A DNA stretch of 64,000 nt from Marinobacterium aestuarii (GCF_001651805.1 NZ_CP015839.1:1054001-1118000); one strand, 5' to 3'; positions 34,122 to 43,484 are shown, numbered from the stretch's first letter. Notes: generated from the letters alone by a model not told the origin. Numbers and translations are program-made.

Positions 34122-35369
34122 ATGAGTACATCGATCGAGATCAGGGCAAAGGACGGCAGCGGAGCTTTCCAGGGGTATCTGGCAGTACCCGAGTGCGGCA
34201 GTGGCCCCGGCATAGTGCTGCTGCAGGAGATCTTTGGTGTCAACGGCACCATGCGACAGATTGCGGACTACTACGCCGAGGAGGGCTATGTGGTGCTGGT
34301 GCCGGATCTGTTCTGGCGTCAGAAGGCCGGTGTCGAATTGGGCTACACGCAGCAGGACTGGCAGAAGGCGTTTGGATTCTATCAGGCGTTCGATCAGGAC
34401 CTTGGCATTGATGATATCGATGCCACTGTCCAGGCGCTGCGTCAGCGCAGCGAGTGCAGCGGTGCGGTGGGCACCCTTGGCTTCTGTCTCGGTGCCCGTC
34501 TGGCCTATTTGAGCGCCTGTCGCTGCGATGTTGATGTGGCTGTCGGTTATTACGGCATGGGTATCGAAAATCACCTCGATGAGGCGACGAATATCAAAGG
34601 GCGTCTGGTGCTGCACTTCGCTGGCAATGATGAGTTCTGCCCGACGGCTGCTCGCCAGGATATCTGTGTTGCGCTGCAGGAACGGGACAATATTGAACTC
34701 TATACCTACCCTGATGTGGATCATGCCTTTGCCCGGCCGGCGTCGGAGCATTATCACAAGCCCTCGGCGCTGATGGCGCACCAGCGTTCGGTGACCGCAT
34801 TTCGCCAGGCAATGGGGCCCAACTATGATCTCTCGATGCTGTGGGACAAACACTGTGAATACGAGTTTTCCAGCCGCAATGTGGAGGCGACCATGGCGAC
34901 CATGGTGGCTGAACCCTACGTCAACCATATTCCGACTCTGACCGGCGGCGTCGGTGCGACCGAGCTGTTCCGTTTCTACAAGCACCATTTTGTGGATTCC
35001 AACCCGGACGACACGCAACTGTTACCGATCTCCCGCACCATAGGCGCGACCCAGATCGTCGATGAAGTGCTGTTCAGCTTTACCCATGACCGTGAAATCG
35101 ACTGGCTGTTGCCGGGCATAGCCCCCACCGGCAAGCGGGTCGAGATTCCGCTGGTGGCTATCGTCAAGTTCCGCGGCGACAAGCTCTATCACGAGCATAT
35201 CTACTGGGATCAGGCCTCGGTGCTGGTGCAAATCGGCGTGCTCGATCCCGCCGGCCTGCCGGTGGCCGGGCGTGAAACCGCTGCCAAGTTGCTGGATGAG
35301 ACCCTTGAATCCAATGGCCTGATGGCCAAATGGGCCCAGAGTGCCCATCAGTCGGGGAAGAGCGCATGA
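34122..35369 (+). CDS. iifA: dienelactone hydrolase-SnoaL fusion, IifA-like
   Basis: 415 residues in two parts. Residues ~1-230 are a dienelactone hydrolase domain: GIVLLQEIFGVNGTMRQIAD near 30, nucleophile Cys in GTLGFCLGARLAYLS near 120, and His in YPDVDHAFARPASE near 202. Residues ~240-400 are a SnoaL/NTF2-like domain (WDKHCEYEFSSRNVEATMAT, PLVAIVKFRGDKLYHEHIYWDQ). In the iif pathway described from Acinetobacter, IifA is a cofactor-independent oxygenase turning 3-hydroxyindolin-2-one into anthranilate; I assign by gene order and partner genes. A clean CAGGAGACC ribosome site precedes the ATG. Stop overlaps iifB (ATGA). Confidence 0.7.
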   Translation: MSTSIEIRAKDGSGAFQGYLAVPECGSGPGIVLLQEIFGVNGTMRQIADYYAEEGYVVLVPDLFWRQKAGVELGYTQQDWQKAFGFYQAFDQDLGIDDIDATVQALRQRSECSGAVGTLGFCLGARLAYLSACRCDVDVAVGYYGMGIENHLDEATNIKGRLVLHFAGNDEFCPTAARQDICVALQERDNIELYTYPDVDHAFARPASEHYHKPSALMAHQRSVTAFRQAMGPNYDLSMLWDKHCEYEFSSRNVEATMATMVAEPYVNHIPTLTGGVGATELFRFYKHHFVDSNPDDTQLLPISRTIGATQIVDEVLFSFTHDREIDWLLPGIAPTGKRVEIPLVAIVKFRGDKLYHEHIYWDQASVLVQIGVLDPAGLPVAGRETAAKLLDETLESNGLMAKWAQSAHQSGKSA

Positions 35370-36154
35370 CTGATTTTAATGAACGAAGTGTCGTGATTAC
35401 CGGCGGTGCGACGCTGATGGGGCAGGCCGTTACAGAAGCCTTTGTCGCCGCCGGCGCCAATGTCACGGTACTCGATATTGACGCCGAGTCCGGCGCTGCC
35501 CTGGCCGACCGCCTGGGCTCAAAGGCGCACTTTATTGCCACCGATATCTGCTGCGACGAGCAGCTGAGCCGGGCCATCAATGAGGCTGAAGCACGTTTCG
35601 ATGGCATCGATTGCCTGGTCAATCTGGCCTGTAGCTACCTGGATGACGGGGCCGCATCACCGCGCTCGGACTGGCTCAGGGCACTGGACGTAAACCTGGT
35701 CAGCGCCGTGATGGCCGCCAAAGCCGTGCATCCTTTGATGTGCAGGCGCGGCGGTGGCGCCATCGTGAATTTCAGCAGCATTTCGGCACAGGTGGCTCAG
35801 ACCGGACGTTGGCTCTACCCGGCCAGCAAGGCGGCTATCAAGCACCTGACCCGCAGTATGGCGTTGGACTTTGCCGACGACGGTATTCGTGTCAACTCTG
35901 TGTCCCCGGGCTGGACCTGGTCCCGGGTGATCAGCGAGGTCAGCGGTGGTGACCGTCCCCGGGCGGACCTCGTCGCGGCGGACTTCCATATGCTGGGCCG
36001 GCTCGGCGAGCCGAAGGAAGTGGCCGCCGTGGTGCTCTTTCTGTGTTCAGACCAGGCCAGCTTCGTCACCGGCGCTGACTATGCCGTCGATGGCGGTTAC
36101 GGGGCACTGGGCCCGGAGCAGCGTGACCCGGCGATTCCCAAGCTTGCGGGCTGA
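35366..36154 (+). CDS. iifB: short-chain dehydrogenase, IifB-like
   Basis: 262 residues, classical SDR. Cofactor loop VVITGGATLMGQAVTEAF near residue 9 (TGxxxxxG), acidic residue VLDID near 34 suggests NAD+, catalytic Ser in IVNFSSISAQ near 140, and Tyr/Lys in WLYPASKAAIKHL (YxxxK) near 153. By the iif scheme it would oxidise the indole 2,3-dihydrodiol to 3-hydroxyindolin-2-one. The ATG overlaps the iifA stop; a longer frame from 35330 is not plausible. Confidence 0.72.
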   Translation: MTDFNERSVVITGGATLMGQAVTEAFVAAGANVTVLDIDAESGAALADRLGSKAHFIATDICCDEQLSRAINEAEARFDGIDCLVNLACSYLDDGAASPRSDWLRALDVNLVSAVMAAKAVHPLMCRRGGGAIVNFSSISAQVAQTGRWLYPASKAAIKHLTRSMALDFADDGIRVNSVSPGWTWSRVISEVSGGDRPRADLVAADFHMLGRLGEPKEVAAVVLFLCSDQASFVTGADYAVDGGYGALGPEQRDPAIPKLAG

Positions 36155-36213
36155 GCGTACCAGCAGTCGCCATTTGGCGTTGCTTACAACAAAAAAAGTT
36201 TCTGGAGATCATT

Positions 36214-37458
36214 ATGACGCGACGTATCGCTATCGTGGGGGCCGGTCAGTCCGGACTGCAGACCGGGATTGGCCTGTTGCAGCAGGGGTATCAGGTCACC
36301 CTGATATCCAATCGCACAGGGGAGCAGATCAGTGCAGGCCGGGTGATGTCGAGCCAGTGCATGTTCGACAATGCGCTTGAAACGGAGCGCGCGCTGGGGA
36401 TTAACTTCTGGGAAAACGACTGTCCGCCGGTACAGGGTATTGGCATGACGGTACCTGATTCTGAACGGGCCGGTCAGGCGCTGATCAACTGGTCGGCGCG
36501 TCTCGACAAGCCAGCTCAATCGGTGGATCAGCGCCTGAAAATGCCGGTCTGGATGGATGAGTTTGTTCGTCTTGGAGGTGAGCTGGTGATTCGAGATGCC
36601 GGTATCGACGAACTGGAAGAGCTGGCGGCGTCCCATGATCTGGTGCTGATTGCCGCAGGCAAGGGCGAGATCGTGCGGCTGTTCGAGCGCGATGCCGAGC
36701 GCTCTGTGTTCGACAAGCCGCAGCGGGCACTGGCGTTAACTTACGTGCAGGGCATGGCGCCCGCCGAACCCTATTCACGCGTGGCGTTCAACCTGATACC
36801 CGGTGTCGGCGAGTACTTTGTGTTTCCGGCTCTGACGCTAAACGGACCCTGTGAAATCATGGTGTTCGAGGGTATCCCCGGCGGTCCGATGGACTGCTGG
36901 CAGGATGTATCGAGTCCCGCGCAGCACCTGGCCAGGAGTCTTGAAATCATCCGTACCTATGCACCGGGCGAGGCAGAACGCTGCACGGATGTGCAGCTCA
37001 CCGACGACAATGGCATTCTGGCCGGTCGTTTTGCCCCCACGGTACGCAAGCCGGTCGCAACACTGCCATCGGGTCGAGCGGTGTTCGGCATCGCCGACAC
37101 CCTGGTGGTGAACGATCCGATTACCGGGCAGGGGTCCAACAATGGTGCCAAATGCAGCCGGGTGTATCTGCAGGCAATATTATCCCGCGGCGATGCGCCC
37201 TTCGATACGGCCTGGATGCAGCAGACCTTCGAGACTTACTGGCGCTACGCCCAGGATGTCGTGAGCTGGACCAATAGTCTGTTGCTGCCACCGCCCGAGC
37301 ATATTTTAAACCTGCTCGGCGCTGCACAGCGCTCGCCGGCCCTGGCGGCGAGCATTGCCAATGGCTTCAATAATCCGCCGGATTTCATGCCCTGGTGGCT
37401 GGAGCCTGAGTCCTGCGATCACTTTGTTAACGAACAGCTGAAAAGGGGCCTGAAATGA
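36214..37458 (+). CDS. iifC: styrene/indole monooxygenase, oxygenase component (StyA/IifC-like)
   Basis: 414 residues, group E flavoprotein monooxygenase. The N-terminal FAD loop is RIAIVGAGQSGLQTGIGLLQ (GxGxxG at residues 8-13). The family segment LISNRTGEQISAGRVMSSQC, the central PAEPYSRVAFNLIPGVGEYF and the late NDPITGQGSNNGAKCSRVYL fit StyA/IndA proteins. It takes reduced FAD from the next gene's product and would epoxidise the indole 2,3-bond; some members make indigo from indole. A strong CTGGAGATC ribosome site is present. Styrene is an alternative substrate, but no styrene-oxide isomerase lies nearby and antABC does. Confidence 0.85.
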   Translation: MTRRIAIVGAGQSGLQTGIGLLQQGYQVTLISNRTGEQISAGRVMSSQCMFDNALETERALGINFWENDCPPVQGIGMTVPDSERAGQALINWSARLDKPAQSVDQRLKMPVWMDEFVRLGGELVIRDAGIDELEELAASHDLVLIAAGKGEIVRLFERDAERSVFDKPQRALALTYVQGMAPAEPYSRVAFNLIPGVGEYFVFPALTLNGPCEIMVFEGIPGGPMDCWQDVSSPAQHLARSLEIIRTYAPGEAERCTDVQLTDDNGILAGRFAPTVRKPVATLPSGRAVFGIADTLVVNDPITGQGSNNGAKCSRVYLQAILSRGDAPFDTAWMQQTFETYWRYAQDVVSWTNSLLLPPPEHILNLLGAAQRSPALAASIANGFNNPPDFMPWWLEPESCDHFVNEQLKRGLK

Positions 37459-37988
37459 CCACTCTGAAGACATCGGCCGCCGTTGCCTTGGCCGACGAAA
37501 TGCCAGCAGGACCTATTCTCGACAGTCGGGAACTGCGCAACACCCTGGGCTTGTTTGCCACCGGGGTCACAGTGGTAACAGCACAGGGGGAAGATGGGAA
37601 ACCCATCGGCATTACTGCCAACTCTTTTTCGTCGCTGTCGCTGGACCCGCCGCTCATTCTCTGGAGTCTGGCGCTGAAATCCCCAAACCTTGATGTCTTT
37701 GGGCAAGGGCGGCCCTTCGTGGTGAATATACTTGATCGGCAGCAGGATGCGCTGGCGATGACGTTTGCAAGGGCTGCGGATGACAAGTTCGCCAGTGTGT
37801 CCCATGGCGTTAGCCGGGCCGGGGTTCCACTGATCGACGAGAGCCTGGCGCAGCTGGAGTGTAGCGTCGAGTTCACGCGTATCGCGGGGGATCATCTTCT
37901 GATTGTGGGACGAGTCGAAGCGTTCAGCACCCGAGAAGGTGACCCGCTACTGTTTTACCGGGGCGCTTTCGGTCAGCTCTGTGCCTGA
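37455..37988 (+). CDS. iifD: flavin reductase component (StyB/IifD-like)
   Basis: 177 residues, flavin reductase family of two-component monooxygenases. The motif RNTLGLFATGVTVVTAQGED near residue 28 and GITANSFSSLSLDPPLILW near residue 52 are the family signature (FMN/FAD isoalloxazine loop). GDHLLIVGRVEAF near 140 and LLFYRGAFGQL at the end complete it. It supplies reduced flavin to the oxygenase; the four-base overlap with iifC suggests equimolar synthesis. Confidence 0.85.
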   Translation: MTTLKTSAAVALADEMPAGPILDSRELRNTLGLFATGVTVVTAQGEDGKPIGITANSFSSLSLDPPLILWSLALKSPNLDVFGQGRPFVVNILDRQQDALAMTFARAADDKFASVSHGVSRAGVPLIDESLAQLECSVEFTRIAGDHLLIVGRVEAFSTREGDPLLFYRGAFGQLCA

Positions 37989-38118
37989 GTACCTCTCGCC
38001 CTGGTCTGGGTCTCAACGCCAGGCCCCGTGCGAGACCTATCCATAACAGCCTGTCCCTGTGCCGATCCTCGTGGGGCCGCGGACAGCTGACCCAATAAGA
38101 AAAATCGGATACATCATC

Positions 38119-39012
38119 ATGAAGACATATTTGACGCGCGCAGGTCTTGGCCTCGCGACGGGCGCACTCGCCTTTTCAGTGTCTGTACAGGCCACTGAAG
38201 GCGGGGGTTCCAGTTATCCCATGGGGGCAGAGAACTATCTGGTGGGCGCCTTGCCCCCGCCGGGTGTGTACCCGCTGATCTATGCCAGCCATTATGCGGC
38301 CGACAGCCTGAATGACGCCCGCGGCGACAGTCTGCCCATTGATTTTCGCCTGCGGGCTAAGGTGGTGGCACCTCGACTGCTCTGGGTGACGGACCAAAGT
38401 GTGCTGGGTGGCCAGCTGGTGTATGCGGCGTTGCTGCCGCTGGTTGATCTGGATGTTTCGGTCAATGGCATGAGCGACAGCGCCCGCGGTGCGGGTGATC
38501 TGGATTTGACCGCATTGCTGGCCTACCACCACAGCGCCAATCTGCACAGCGCGGTGGGCATCGATGTCTTCGTGCCGACGGGCAGTTACCGGGCCGGTAA
38601 CCTGGCCAATATCGGGCGCAATTACTGGTCTATGCAGGCTGTATATGCCGCCTCCCATATCAACCCAGCAGGCGTTAACTGGGACCTCAAGTTGATGTAT
38701 GACTACAACTTTGAAAATGACGCCACGGGCTACCAGTCGGGCCAGGAGCTGCATCTCGATTATGCGCTGGGCTATGGGGTTGGCCCCGGCTGGGTGCTTG
38801 GCCTGGGGGGCTATGCCTACCGGCAGGTCAGCAGCGATAAGCTCAATGGGCTGGATATCGGCAATGAGGGGCAGGCGTTTGCCATAGGACCGTCAATCAA
38901 GTTCGATAACGGCAAAGGATTTTTTGTAACCGCCAAGTACCAAAAGGAAATGGCGGTTGAAAACAGGCCGCAGGGCGATGCTTTCTGGATTAAGGCTGTA
39001 TTACCCTTTTGA
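38119..39012 (+). CDS. MetA-pathway phenol-degradation type outer membrane protein (SphA-like)
   Basis: 297 residues from the ATG at 38119. A Sec signal peptide (MKTYLTRAGLGLATGALAFS through VQA) is followed by a beta-rich, alternating hydrophobic/polar chain typical of outer membrane barrels, ending with a terminal Phe (KAVLPF), the outer membrane assembly signal. ENYLVGALPPPGVYPLIYASH and the FVPTGSYRAGNLANIGRNYW segment fit the MetA-pathway family found beside aromatic operons, thought to pass hydrophobic aromatics. It is the last gene of the indole operon, followed by a terminator. Confidence 0.85.
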   Translation: MKTYLTRAGLGLATGALAFSVSVQATEGGGSSYPMGAENYLVGALPPPGVYPLIYASHYAADSLNDARGDSLPIDFRLRAKVVAPRLLWVTDQSVLGGQLVYAALLPLVDLDVSVNGMSDSARGAGDLDLTALLAYHHSANLHSAVGIDVFVPTGSYRAGNLANIGRNYWSMQAVYAASHINPAGVNWDLKLMYDYNFENDATGYQSGQELHLDYALGYGVGPGWVLGLGGYAYRQVSSDKLNGLDIGNEGQAFAIGPSIKFDNGKGFFVTAKYQKEMAVENRPQGDAFWIKAVLPF

Positions 39013-39032
39013 ACATATTTTAAGTGTTATTC

Positions 39033-39062
39033 AAAAAGGCCGACATATTGTCGGCCTTTTTA
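39033..39062 (+). terminator. rho-independent terminator after the indole operon
   Basis: Stem AAAAAGGCCGACA/TGTCGGCCTTTTT with loop TAT. Nearly symmetric, so it can also stop the convergent AraC gene. Confidence 0.9.
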
Positions 39063-39079
39063 GTGCTGAATTATGATTT

Positions 39080-40093
39080 TCAAAATGATGTTGCGTTCTT
39101 GATACGTTGAATGCTTTCAGAGGGGGATTCATTGAACTGTTTTTTGTAGTCCACGGAAAAACGACCGAGGTGGGAGAATCCCCACTTCATGGCGATGGAC
39201 GAGATATTCTCGTTGGCGCTGTCGGTCAGAATGTCCTGGCGTGCGCCTTCCAGTCGAATTCTTTTAAGGTGATATGTTGGCGGTTCACCAATATACTTCT
39301 TGAAGTCGTTATAGAGTTTGTTGCGTGAAACGCAGGCGGCCTGCTCGATATCTTCAATACTGATATCGTCATGGGCATGTTTTTTGATGAATTCGATCGT
39401 GCGTGAAAGGTAGGCCGGCATCGATGTGCAGGTGGCGTTTTCAATGGCTTGGGAGTAATTGTTGGGCTGCGAGATAATAATGCCCTTGATCAGCGCCTGC
39501 TCCATTTCGCGGATAAAATGTGAGCTGTTGTAGAGCCCGTTAGTGCTTCGAAGTTCGTTCTCGATGTGCCGGATGGTGCGCCACCAAGCGCTGTTGGCAC
39601 CTATGGCGGCATCCATTTGGGTCTGGAATACCAGGGGTTCGGTCACCGGGCGTCGCAGCAGGTTTTCCAGCCCCGTTTCCATGGCCTGGCGGGATATCCG
39701 CACCAGTGTCTTGCGGCAGTTGCCACTGATATGCAGGCGGCAGGCGGTAGACGGGGAGATAATGACGCCCCGGGTGATGTCCGACTGGGCCTGCAGGCTG
39801 GGACCTTCCAGTGCCTGAAATCCGCTGACGGGCAAACTGATACTGTAGCTGCTCTGCAAGTCATCGATTTCAACGGTCACATCGGTGCCATATTCAATAT
39901 GACCAATGGCTGTGGTAGTGGATGTTAAAACATTGCCCACATGTCGGAATCGAATGGATTTGGTGTTTTTTACTTTCAGGTAATGTGGGCCGCAAATGCT
40001 TTCCATCCAGGATCGGGCACCTTCAGCATCGAGTATTTCTGTGCTGATAGCATCCTTTATACGGCCTTCGACCAGATTCTGAATACCCAGCAT
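39080..40093 (-). CDS. AraC-family regulator facing antABC (AntR/AndR-like)
   Basis: 337 residues, same architecture as the regulator at 32898 but clearly diverged. Effector domain: TTAIGHIEYGTDVTVEIDDL and ISLPVSGFQALEGPSLQAQ around residues 58-110; C-terminal double helix-turn-helix: IEQAACVSRNKLYNDFKKYI and IAMKWGFSHLGRFSVDYKKQ with FNESPSE. It is divergent from antA with 255 bp between, where a two-box direct repeat lies. In pseudomonads AntR activates antABC in response to anthranilate; position and fold support the same role. Moderately AT-rich compared with its neighbours. Confidence 0.87.
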   Translation of the reverse strand: MLGIQNLVEGRIKDAISTEILDAEGARSWMESICGPHYLKVKNTKSIRFRHVGNVLTSTTTAIGHIEYGTDVTVEIDDLQSSYSISLPVSGFQALEGPSLQAQSDITRGVIISPSTACRLHISGNCRKTLVRISRQAMETGLENLLRRPVTEPLVFQTQMDAAIGANSAWWRTIRHIENELRSTNGLYNSSHFIREMEQALIKGIIISQPNNYSQAIENATCTSMPAYLSRTIEFIKKHAHDDISIEDIEQAACVSRNKLYNDFKKYIGEPPTYHLKRIRLEGARQDILTDSANENISSIAMKWGFSHLGRFSVDYKKQFNESPSESIQRIKNATSF

Positions 40094-40224
40094 AGCGCGT
40101 TACCTTAAGTCAGTTTTTTATGAGTTCTAATCGTTTTTATCATCACTTAGCGCTTCGGAAAAATACCACTTTCCTGTCCCCGGCGTCAATCCTGCGGGTT
40201 TTATCCCGGTTTTTAGAGCGGGGG

Positions 40225-40281
40225 TGAAAAAACGGATAGAGCTCACACAATATCGGGATAGCCCGCTATCCCTGCTCTCTG
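40225..40281 (+). promoter_or_regulatory. AraC-type operator/promoter of antABC
   Basis: Two direct boxes containing GGATAG at 40234-40239 and 40256-40261, a 22-base period (about two helical turns). GCTCTCTG lies at 40274-40281. The layout recalls XylS/BenR TGCA-N6-GGNTA repeats, with TGNA-like upstream halves degenerate. The same module, with identical spacings, occurs at 52617-52673. Confidence 0.7.
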
Positions 40282-40348
40282 TTTTCATGGAGGCACTGAA
40301 TGAGCGGGCTGAAACAGGCTCGAACTGGCCGCGATTGGAGGCAAGACC

Positions 40349-41749
40349 GTGAGCAACAATAATACGCAAAAGCTGAACGCCTGGCGCGAACAGATTGAGG
40401 GCGCGCTTGACTTCCGCCCGAATGAGCGCGTCTTCAAGATAGCGCGGGAAATGTTTACCGACCAGGAACTGTTTGACCTGGAGATGGAGCTGATCTTCGA
40501 GAACACCTGGATCTATGCCTGCCATGAAAGCCAGATTGCCAATGCAAACGACTTTTTCACCATGCAGGCCGGGCGCCAGCCCATGATCATTACCCGTGAC
40601 GGCAAGGGCGAGCTGAATGCGCTGGTCAATGCCTGTCAGCATCGCGGCGCCACCCTGACCCGGGTGTGCAAGGGCAACCAGTCCACCTTTACCTGCCCCT
40701 TCCATGCCTGGTGTTACAAGTCCGATGGCCGTCTGGTGAAGGTCAAGGCGCCGGACGAGTATCCGCAGGATTTCGACAAGACCAGCCGCGGGTTGCGCAA
40801 GGCGCTGATCAGCAGCTACAAGGGCTTTGTCTTTATCAACCTCAACACCGAGTCTGATGTGTCGCTGGAGGATTTCCTCGGTGATGCCCGCATCGGTTTT
40901 GACATGATGGTGGCCCAGTCCGCGACGGCTGAGCTGGAAGTGCTGCCGGGGGCCTCGTCCTACACCTTCGATGGCAACTGGAAGCTGCAGAACGAGAACG
41001 GTCTGGACGGCTATCACGTCAGCACGGTGCACTACAACTACGTTGCCACGGTGCAGCATCGTCAGCAGGAAGAGTCCAAGAAGGAATCCGCGGACAACAG
41101 CAAGACGCTGGACTACAGCAAGCTGGGCGCCGGCGACAAGGACACCGATGACGGCTGGTTTGCGTTCGAGAACGGTCACACCATTTTGTTCAGCGACATG
41201 CCCAACCCGGAAGTTCGCCCCGGCTATGCCAGCGTTATGCCGCGCTTGGTGGCAGAGTTCGGTGAGGCCCGGGCACAGTGGATGATGCACCGCCTGCGCA
41301 ACCTCAATATCTACCCCAGCCTGTTCTTTATGGATCAGATCAGCTCCCAGCTGCGCATAGTGCGGCCGGTGGCCTGGAACAAGACCGAGGTACACAGTCT
41401 GTGCCTGGGTGTCACAAATGAGTCCGACGCCGACCGCGAGAACCGCATCCGCCAGTTTGAGGACTTTTTCAATGTGTCCGGCATGGGAACCCCGGATGAT
41501 CTGGTGGAATTCCGCGAAGCCCAGAAGGGGTTCCAGGGCCGCGCCGAGCGCTGGAGCGACATTTCCCGCGGTTGTGAAAACTGGGTCACGGGCCCCACGG
41601 CCAATACCGAGGCGCTGGGTATCCGGCCGGTGCTGACCGGCACCGAATTTACCCAGGAAGGCCTGTACGTGAATCAGCATTCCACCTGGCAGCGCTACCT
41701 GCTGCAGGGGTTGGCCGCCAAGACTCGCCAGGCAGAGGAGAGCAACTGA
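40349..41749 (+). CDS. antA: anthranilate 1,2-dioxygenase large subunit AntA
   Basis: 466 residues, Rieske oxygenase alpha subunit; with AntB and AntC converts anthranilate to catechol, CO2 and ammonia. The Rieske centre is NACQHRGATLTRVCKG with TCPFHAWCYKSDG near residues 90-125. The mononuclear iron site is in NENGLDGYHVSTVHYNYV near residue 215 (Asp-x-x-His-x4-His). The closest relatives are AntA and benzoate dioxygenase BenA; the iif and kyn genes favour anthranilate. GTG start behind TTGGAGGCAAG. Overlaps antB by TGATG. Confidence 0.93.
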   Translation: MSNNNTQKLNAWREQIEGALDFRPNERVFKIAREMFTDQELFDLEMELIFENTWIYACHESQIANANDFFTMQAGRQPMIITRDGKGELNALVNACQHRGATLTRVCKGNQSTFTCPFHAWCYKSDGRLVKVKAPDEYPQDFDKTSRGLRKALISSYKGFVFINLNTESDVSLEDFLGDARIGFDMMVAQSATAELEVLPGASSYTFDGNWKLQNENGLDGYHVSTVHYNYVATVQHRQQEESKKESADNSKTLDYSKLGAGDKDTDDGWFAFENGHTILFSDMPNPEVRPGYASVMPRLVAEFGEARAQWMMHRLRNLNIYPSLFFMDQISSQLRIVRPVAWNKTEVHSLCLGVTNESDADRENRIRQFEDFFNVSGMGTPDDLVEFREAQKGFQGRAERWSDISRGCENWVTGPTANTEALGIRPVLTGTEFTQEGLYVNQHSTWQRYLLQGLAAKTRQAEESN

Positions 41750-42237
41750 TGAACCCGACCTTGCACAGCATTGAACAGTTTCTGTACCAGAAGGCCGAGC
41801 TCTGTGATCGTCAGCAGTGGGATGAATACCTGGCGCTGTTTGACGAGGACGCCGAGTTTCATATGCCGCAGTGGGAGTCGGAGCATGTCCACACCACAAA
41901 TCCCAGACGGGAAATGTCACTGATTTACTACCCGAGCCGTGCCGGGCTTGAAGATAGGGTATTTCGCATTCGCACCGGCAAATCGGCGGCCTGTACCCCC
42001 ATGCCGCGCACCTTGCACCTTGTCAGCAATGTACAGGCACAGCCGCAGGATGATGGCAGCTGGTTGGTGAAGGCCAACTGGGCGACCCATTTTTACCGCT
42101 TTGGCGAGGCCGAGGTGTTCTTTGGCCGGGTCGAATACCGCTTGCGCGCCGAGGGCGACAGCTTTCGTATCCGCAGGAAGCAGGTGGTGCTGCTGAACGA
42201 CAAGATTCGCCACGTACTGGACTTCTATCACGTCTGA
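41749..42237 (+). CDS. antB: anthranilate 1,2-dioxygenase small subunit AntB
   Basis: 162 residues, ring-hydroxylating dioxygenase beta subunit with the NTF2-like cone fold. EQFLYQKAELCDRQQWDEYLALF near the N-terminus, DAEFHMPQWESEH near residue 34 and the C-terminal KQVVLLNDKIRHVLDFYHV are typical of AntB/BenB. It has a structural role in the alpha3beta3 complex, with no catalytic metal. Translationally coupled to antA. Confidence 0.93.
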   Translation: MNPTLHSIEQFLYQKAELCDRQQWDEYLALFDEDAEFHMPQWESEHVHTTNPRREMSLIYYPSRAGLEDRVFRIRTGKSAACTPMPRTLHLVSNVQAQPQDDGSWLVKANWATHFYRFGEAEVFFGRVEYRLRAEGDSFRIRRKQVVLLNDKIRHVLDFYHV

Positions 42238-42276
42238 TCGGCACGCAAGTGACGGACAGAAACAAGGGGGTGCGCC

Positions 42277-43296
42277 ATGCACAAAGTAGCCTTGAGTTTT
42301 ACCGACGGACGGACCCATTTTGTCGGTGTTAATGCCAACGAGCCGTTGCTGGATGCCGCTCTGCGCCAGGGCATCACGTTGCCGGTGGATTGCCGCGAGG
42401 GCGTCTGCGCTACCTGCAAGGGCACCTGCGAGTCCGGCGACTACAGCCTGGATTACGTGGATGAAGATGCGCTGTCCGAGGCCGATTTGGCGCGGGGCGC
42501 GGTGCTGGCCTGCCAGATGCGGGTCAGCTCCGACTGCGCGGTAAAGTTCGACTTTGAGTCGACCCTCTGCACCTCGGCCGGACCGCTGGAGGTTGAGGCT
42601 GTGGTGCAGAGCGTCGAGCAGCTGTCCGACTCCACCGCCATCGTGCATATCGATGCGGCTTCGCTGGATCAGCAGCTCGACTTTCTGCCGGGGCAGTACG
42701 CCCACGTCCAGGTGCCGGGTACCGACGAGTGGCGTTCCTATTCCTTCGCCTGCGCGCCCAATGCGACCAACGGCCTGCAGTTCCTGATTCGGCTGCTGCC
42801 CCGGGGAGCCATGAGTGATTACCTGCGCGAGCGGGCAGCGCCCGGGGATCGTATCCGGCTGAAGGCGCCCCTGGGTGCGTTTTACCTGCGCAAGGTGAGC
42901 CGTCCGCTGGTGCTGGTGGCCGGTGGCACCGGACTCTCGGCTTTCCTGGGCATGCTTGACGAGATGGCAGCAGAGCCCGGTGCCTGCACCCAGCCGGTGA
43001 CCCTGTTCTATGGGGTGACCCAGGCGCAGGACCTGTGCGAGCTGGAACGTCTGCAGCGTTATGCCGAACAGTTGCCGGGGTTCAGCTATCACCGCATTGT
43101 GATGCGGGAGAGCGAAGACTGGCAGGGCCCCGTTGGCGTGGTGACGGACCTGTTCGAGGACAGTCATTTCAACGACGGCGAGGTGGATACCTACCTGTGC
43201 GGACCACCGCCCATGGTTGAAGCGGTCAAGCAGTGGCTGGATCAGCGGGCCATGGCGAACTGCCAGGTGTATTTCGAGAAATTTTCTGCCAGCTGA
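42277..43296 (+). CDS. antC: anthranilate 1,2-dioxygenase reductase AntC
   Basis: 339 residues. The N-terminal plant-type [2Fe-2S] ferredoxin has LPVDCREGVCATCKGTCESG near residue 37 (Cx4CxxC) and LACQMRV near 78 as the fourth ligand. An FAD-binding domain follows (EWRSYSFACAPN near 152), then an NAD domain (LVLVAGGTGLSAFLGML near 210, DTYLCGPPPMVEAV near 305). It passes electrons from NADH to the AntAB Rieske centre. Same domain order as BenC. Confidence 0.94.
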   Translation: MHKVALSFTDGRTHFVGVNANEPLLDAALRQGITLPVDCREGVCATCKGTCESGDYSLDYVDEDALSEADLARGAVLACQMRVSSDCAVKFDFESTLCTSAGPLEVEAVVQSVEQLSDSTAIVHIDAASLDQQLDFLPGQYAHVQVPGTDEWRSYSFACAPNATNGLQFLIRLLPRGAMSDYLRERAAPGDRIRLKAPLGAFYLRKVSRPLVLVAGGTGLSAFLGMLDEMAAEPGACTQPVTLFYGVTQAQDLCELERLQRYAEQLPGFSYHRIVMRESEDWQGPVGVVTDLFEDSHFNDGEVDTYLCGPPPMVEAVKQWLDQRAMANCQVYFEKFSAS

Positions 43297-43352
43297 GCCG
43301 TGTTGCGCATGGCCAGGGCGCTCCGTTCTTGCGCATCAGGGGTGAGGACGGA

Positions 43353-43408
43353 GTATATTTTTAGCTAGATACTTTAACCTTAAAATATTAGTGTATGAAT
43401 AATTTAAC
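43353..43408. promoter_or_regulatory. AT-rich promoter/operator region before marR
   Basis: An AT-rich patch in otherwise GC-rich DNA contains the palindrome TTTAACCTTAAA (43373-43384), and ATAC/GTAT arms about 20 bases apart. It is the best candidate for the MarR operator, but half-sites are not clear enough to name a consensus. Confidence 0.4.
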
Positions 43409-43484
43409 CGCAAAGGAGATTCCCGCAGGAGCACCGCAAGGCTGACAGCCAGGGCGCGGTGCGGGTTGGCGGGAGCAGGGGCCG

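Noticed and set aside
40127-41920. A 597-codon antisense frame over antA
   Set aside because: Lies opposite the Rieske subunit, whose motifs are complete; no independent evidence for the reverse frame.
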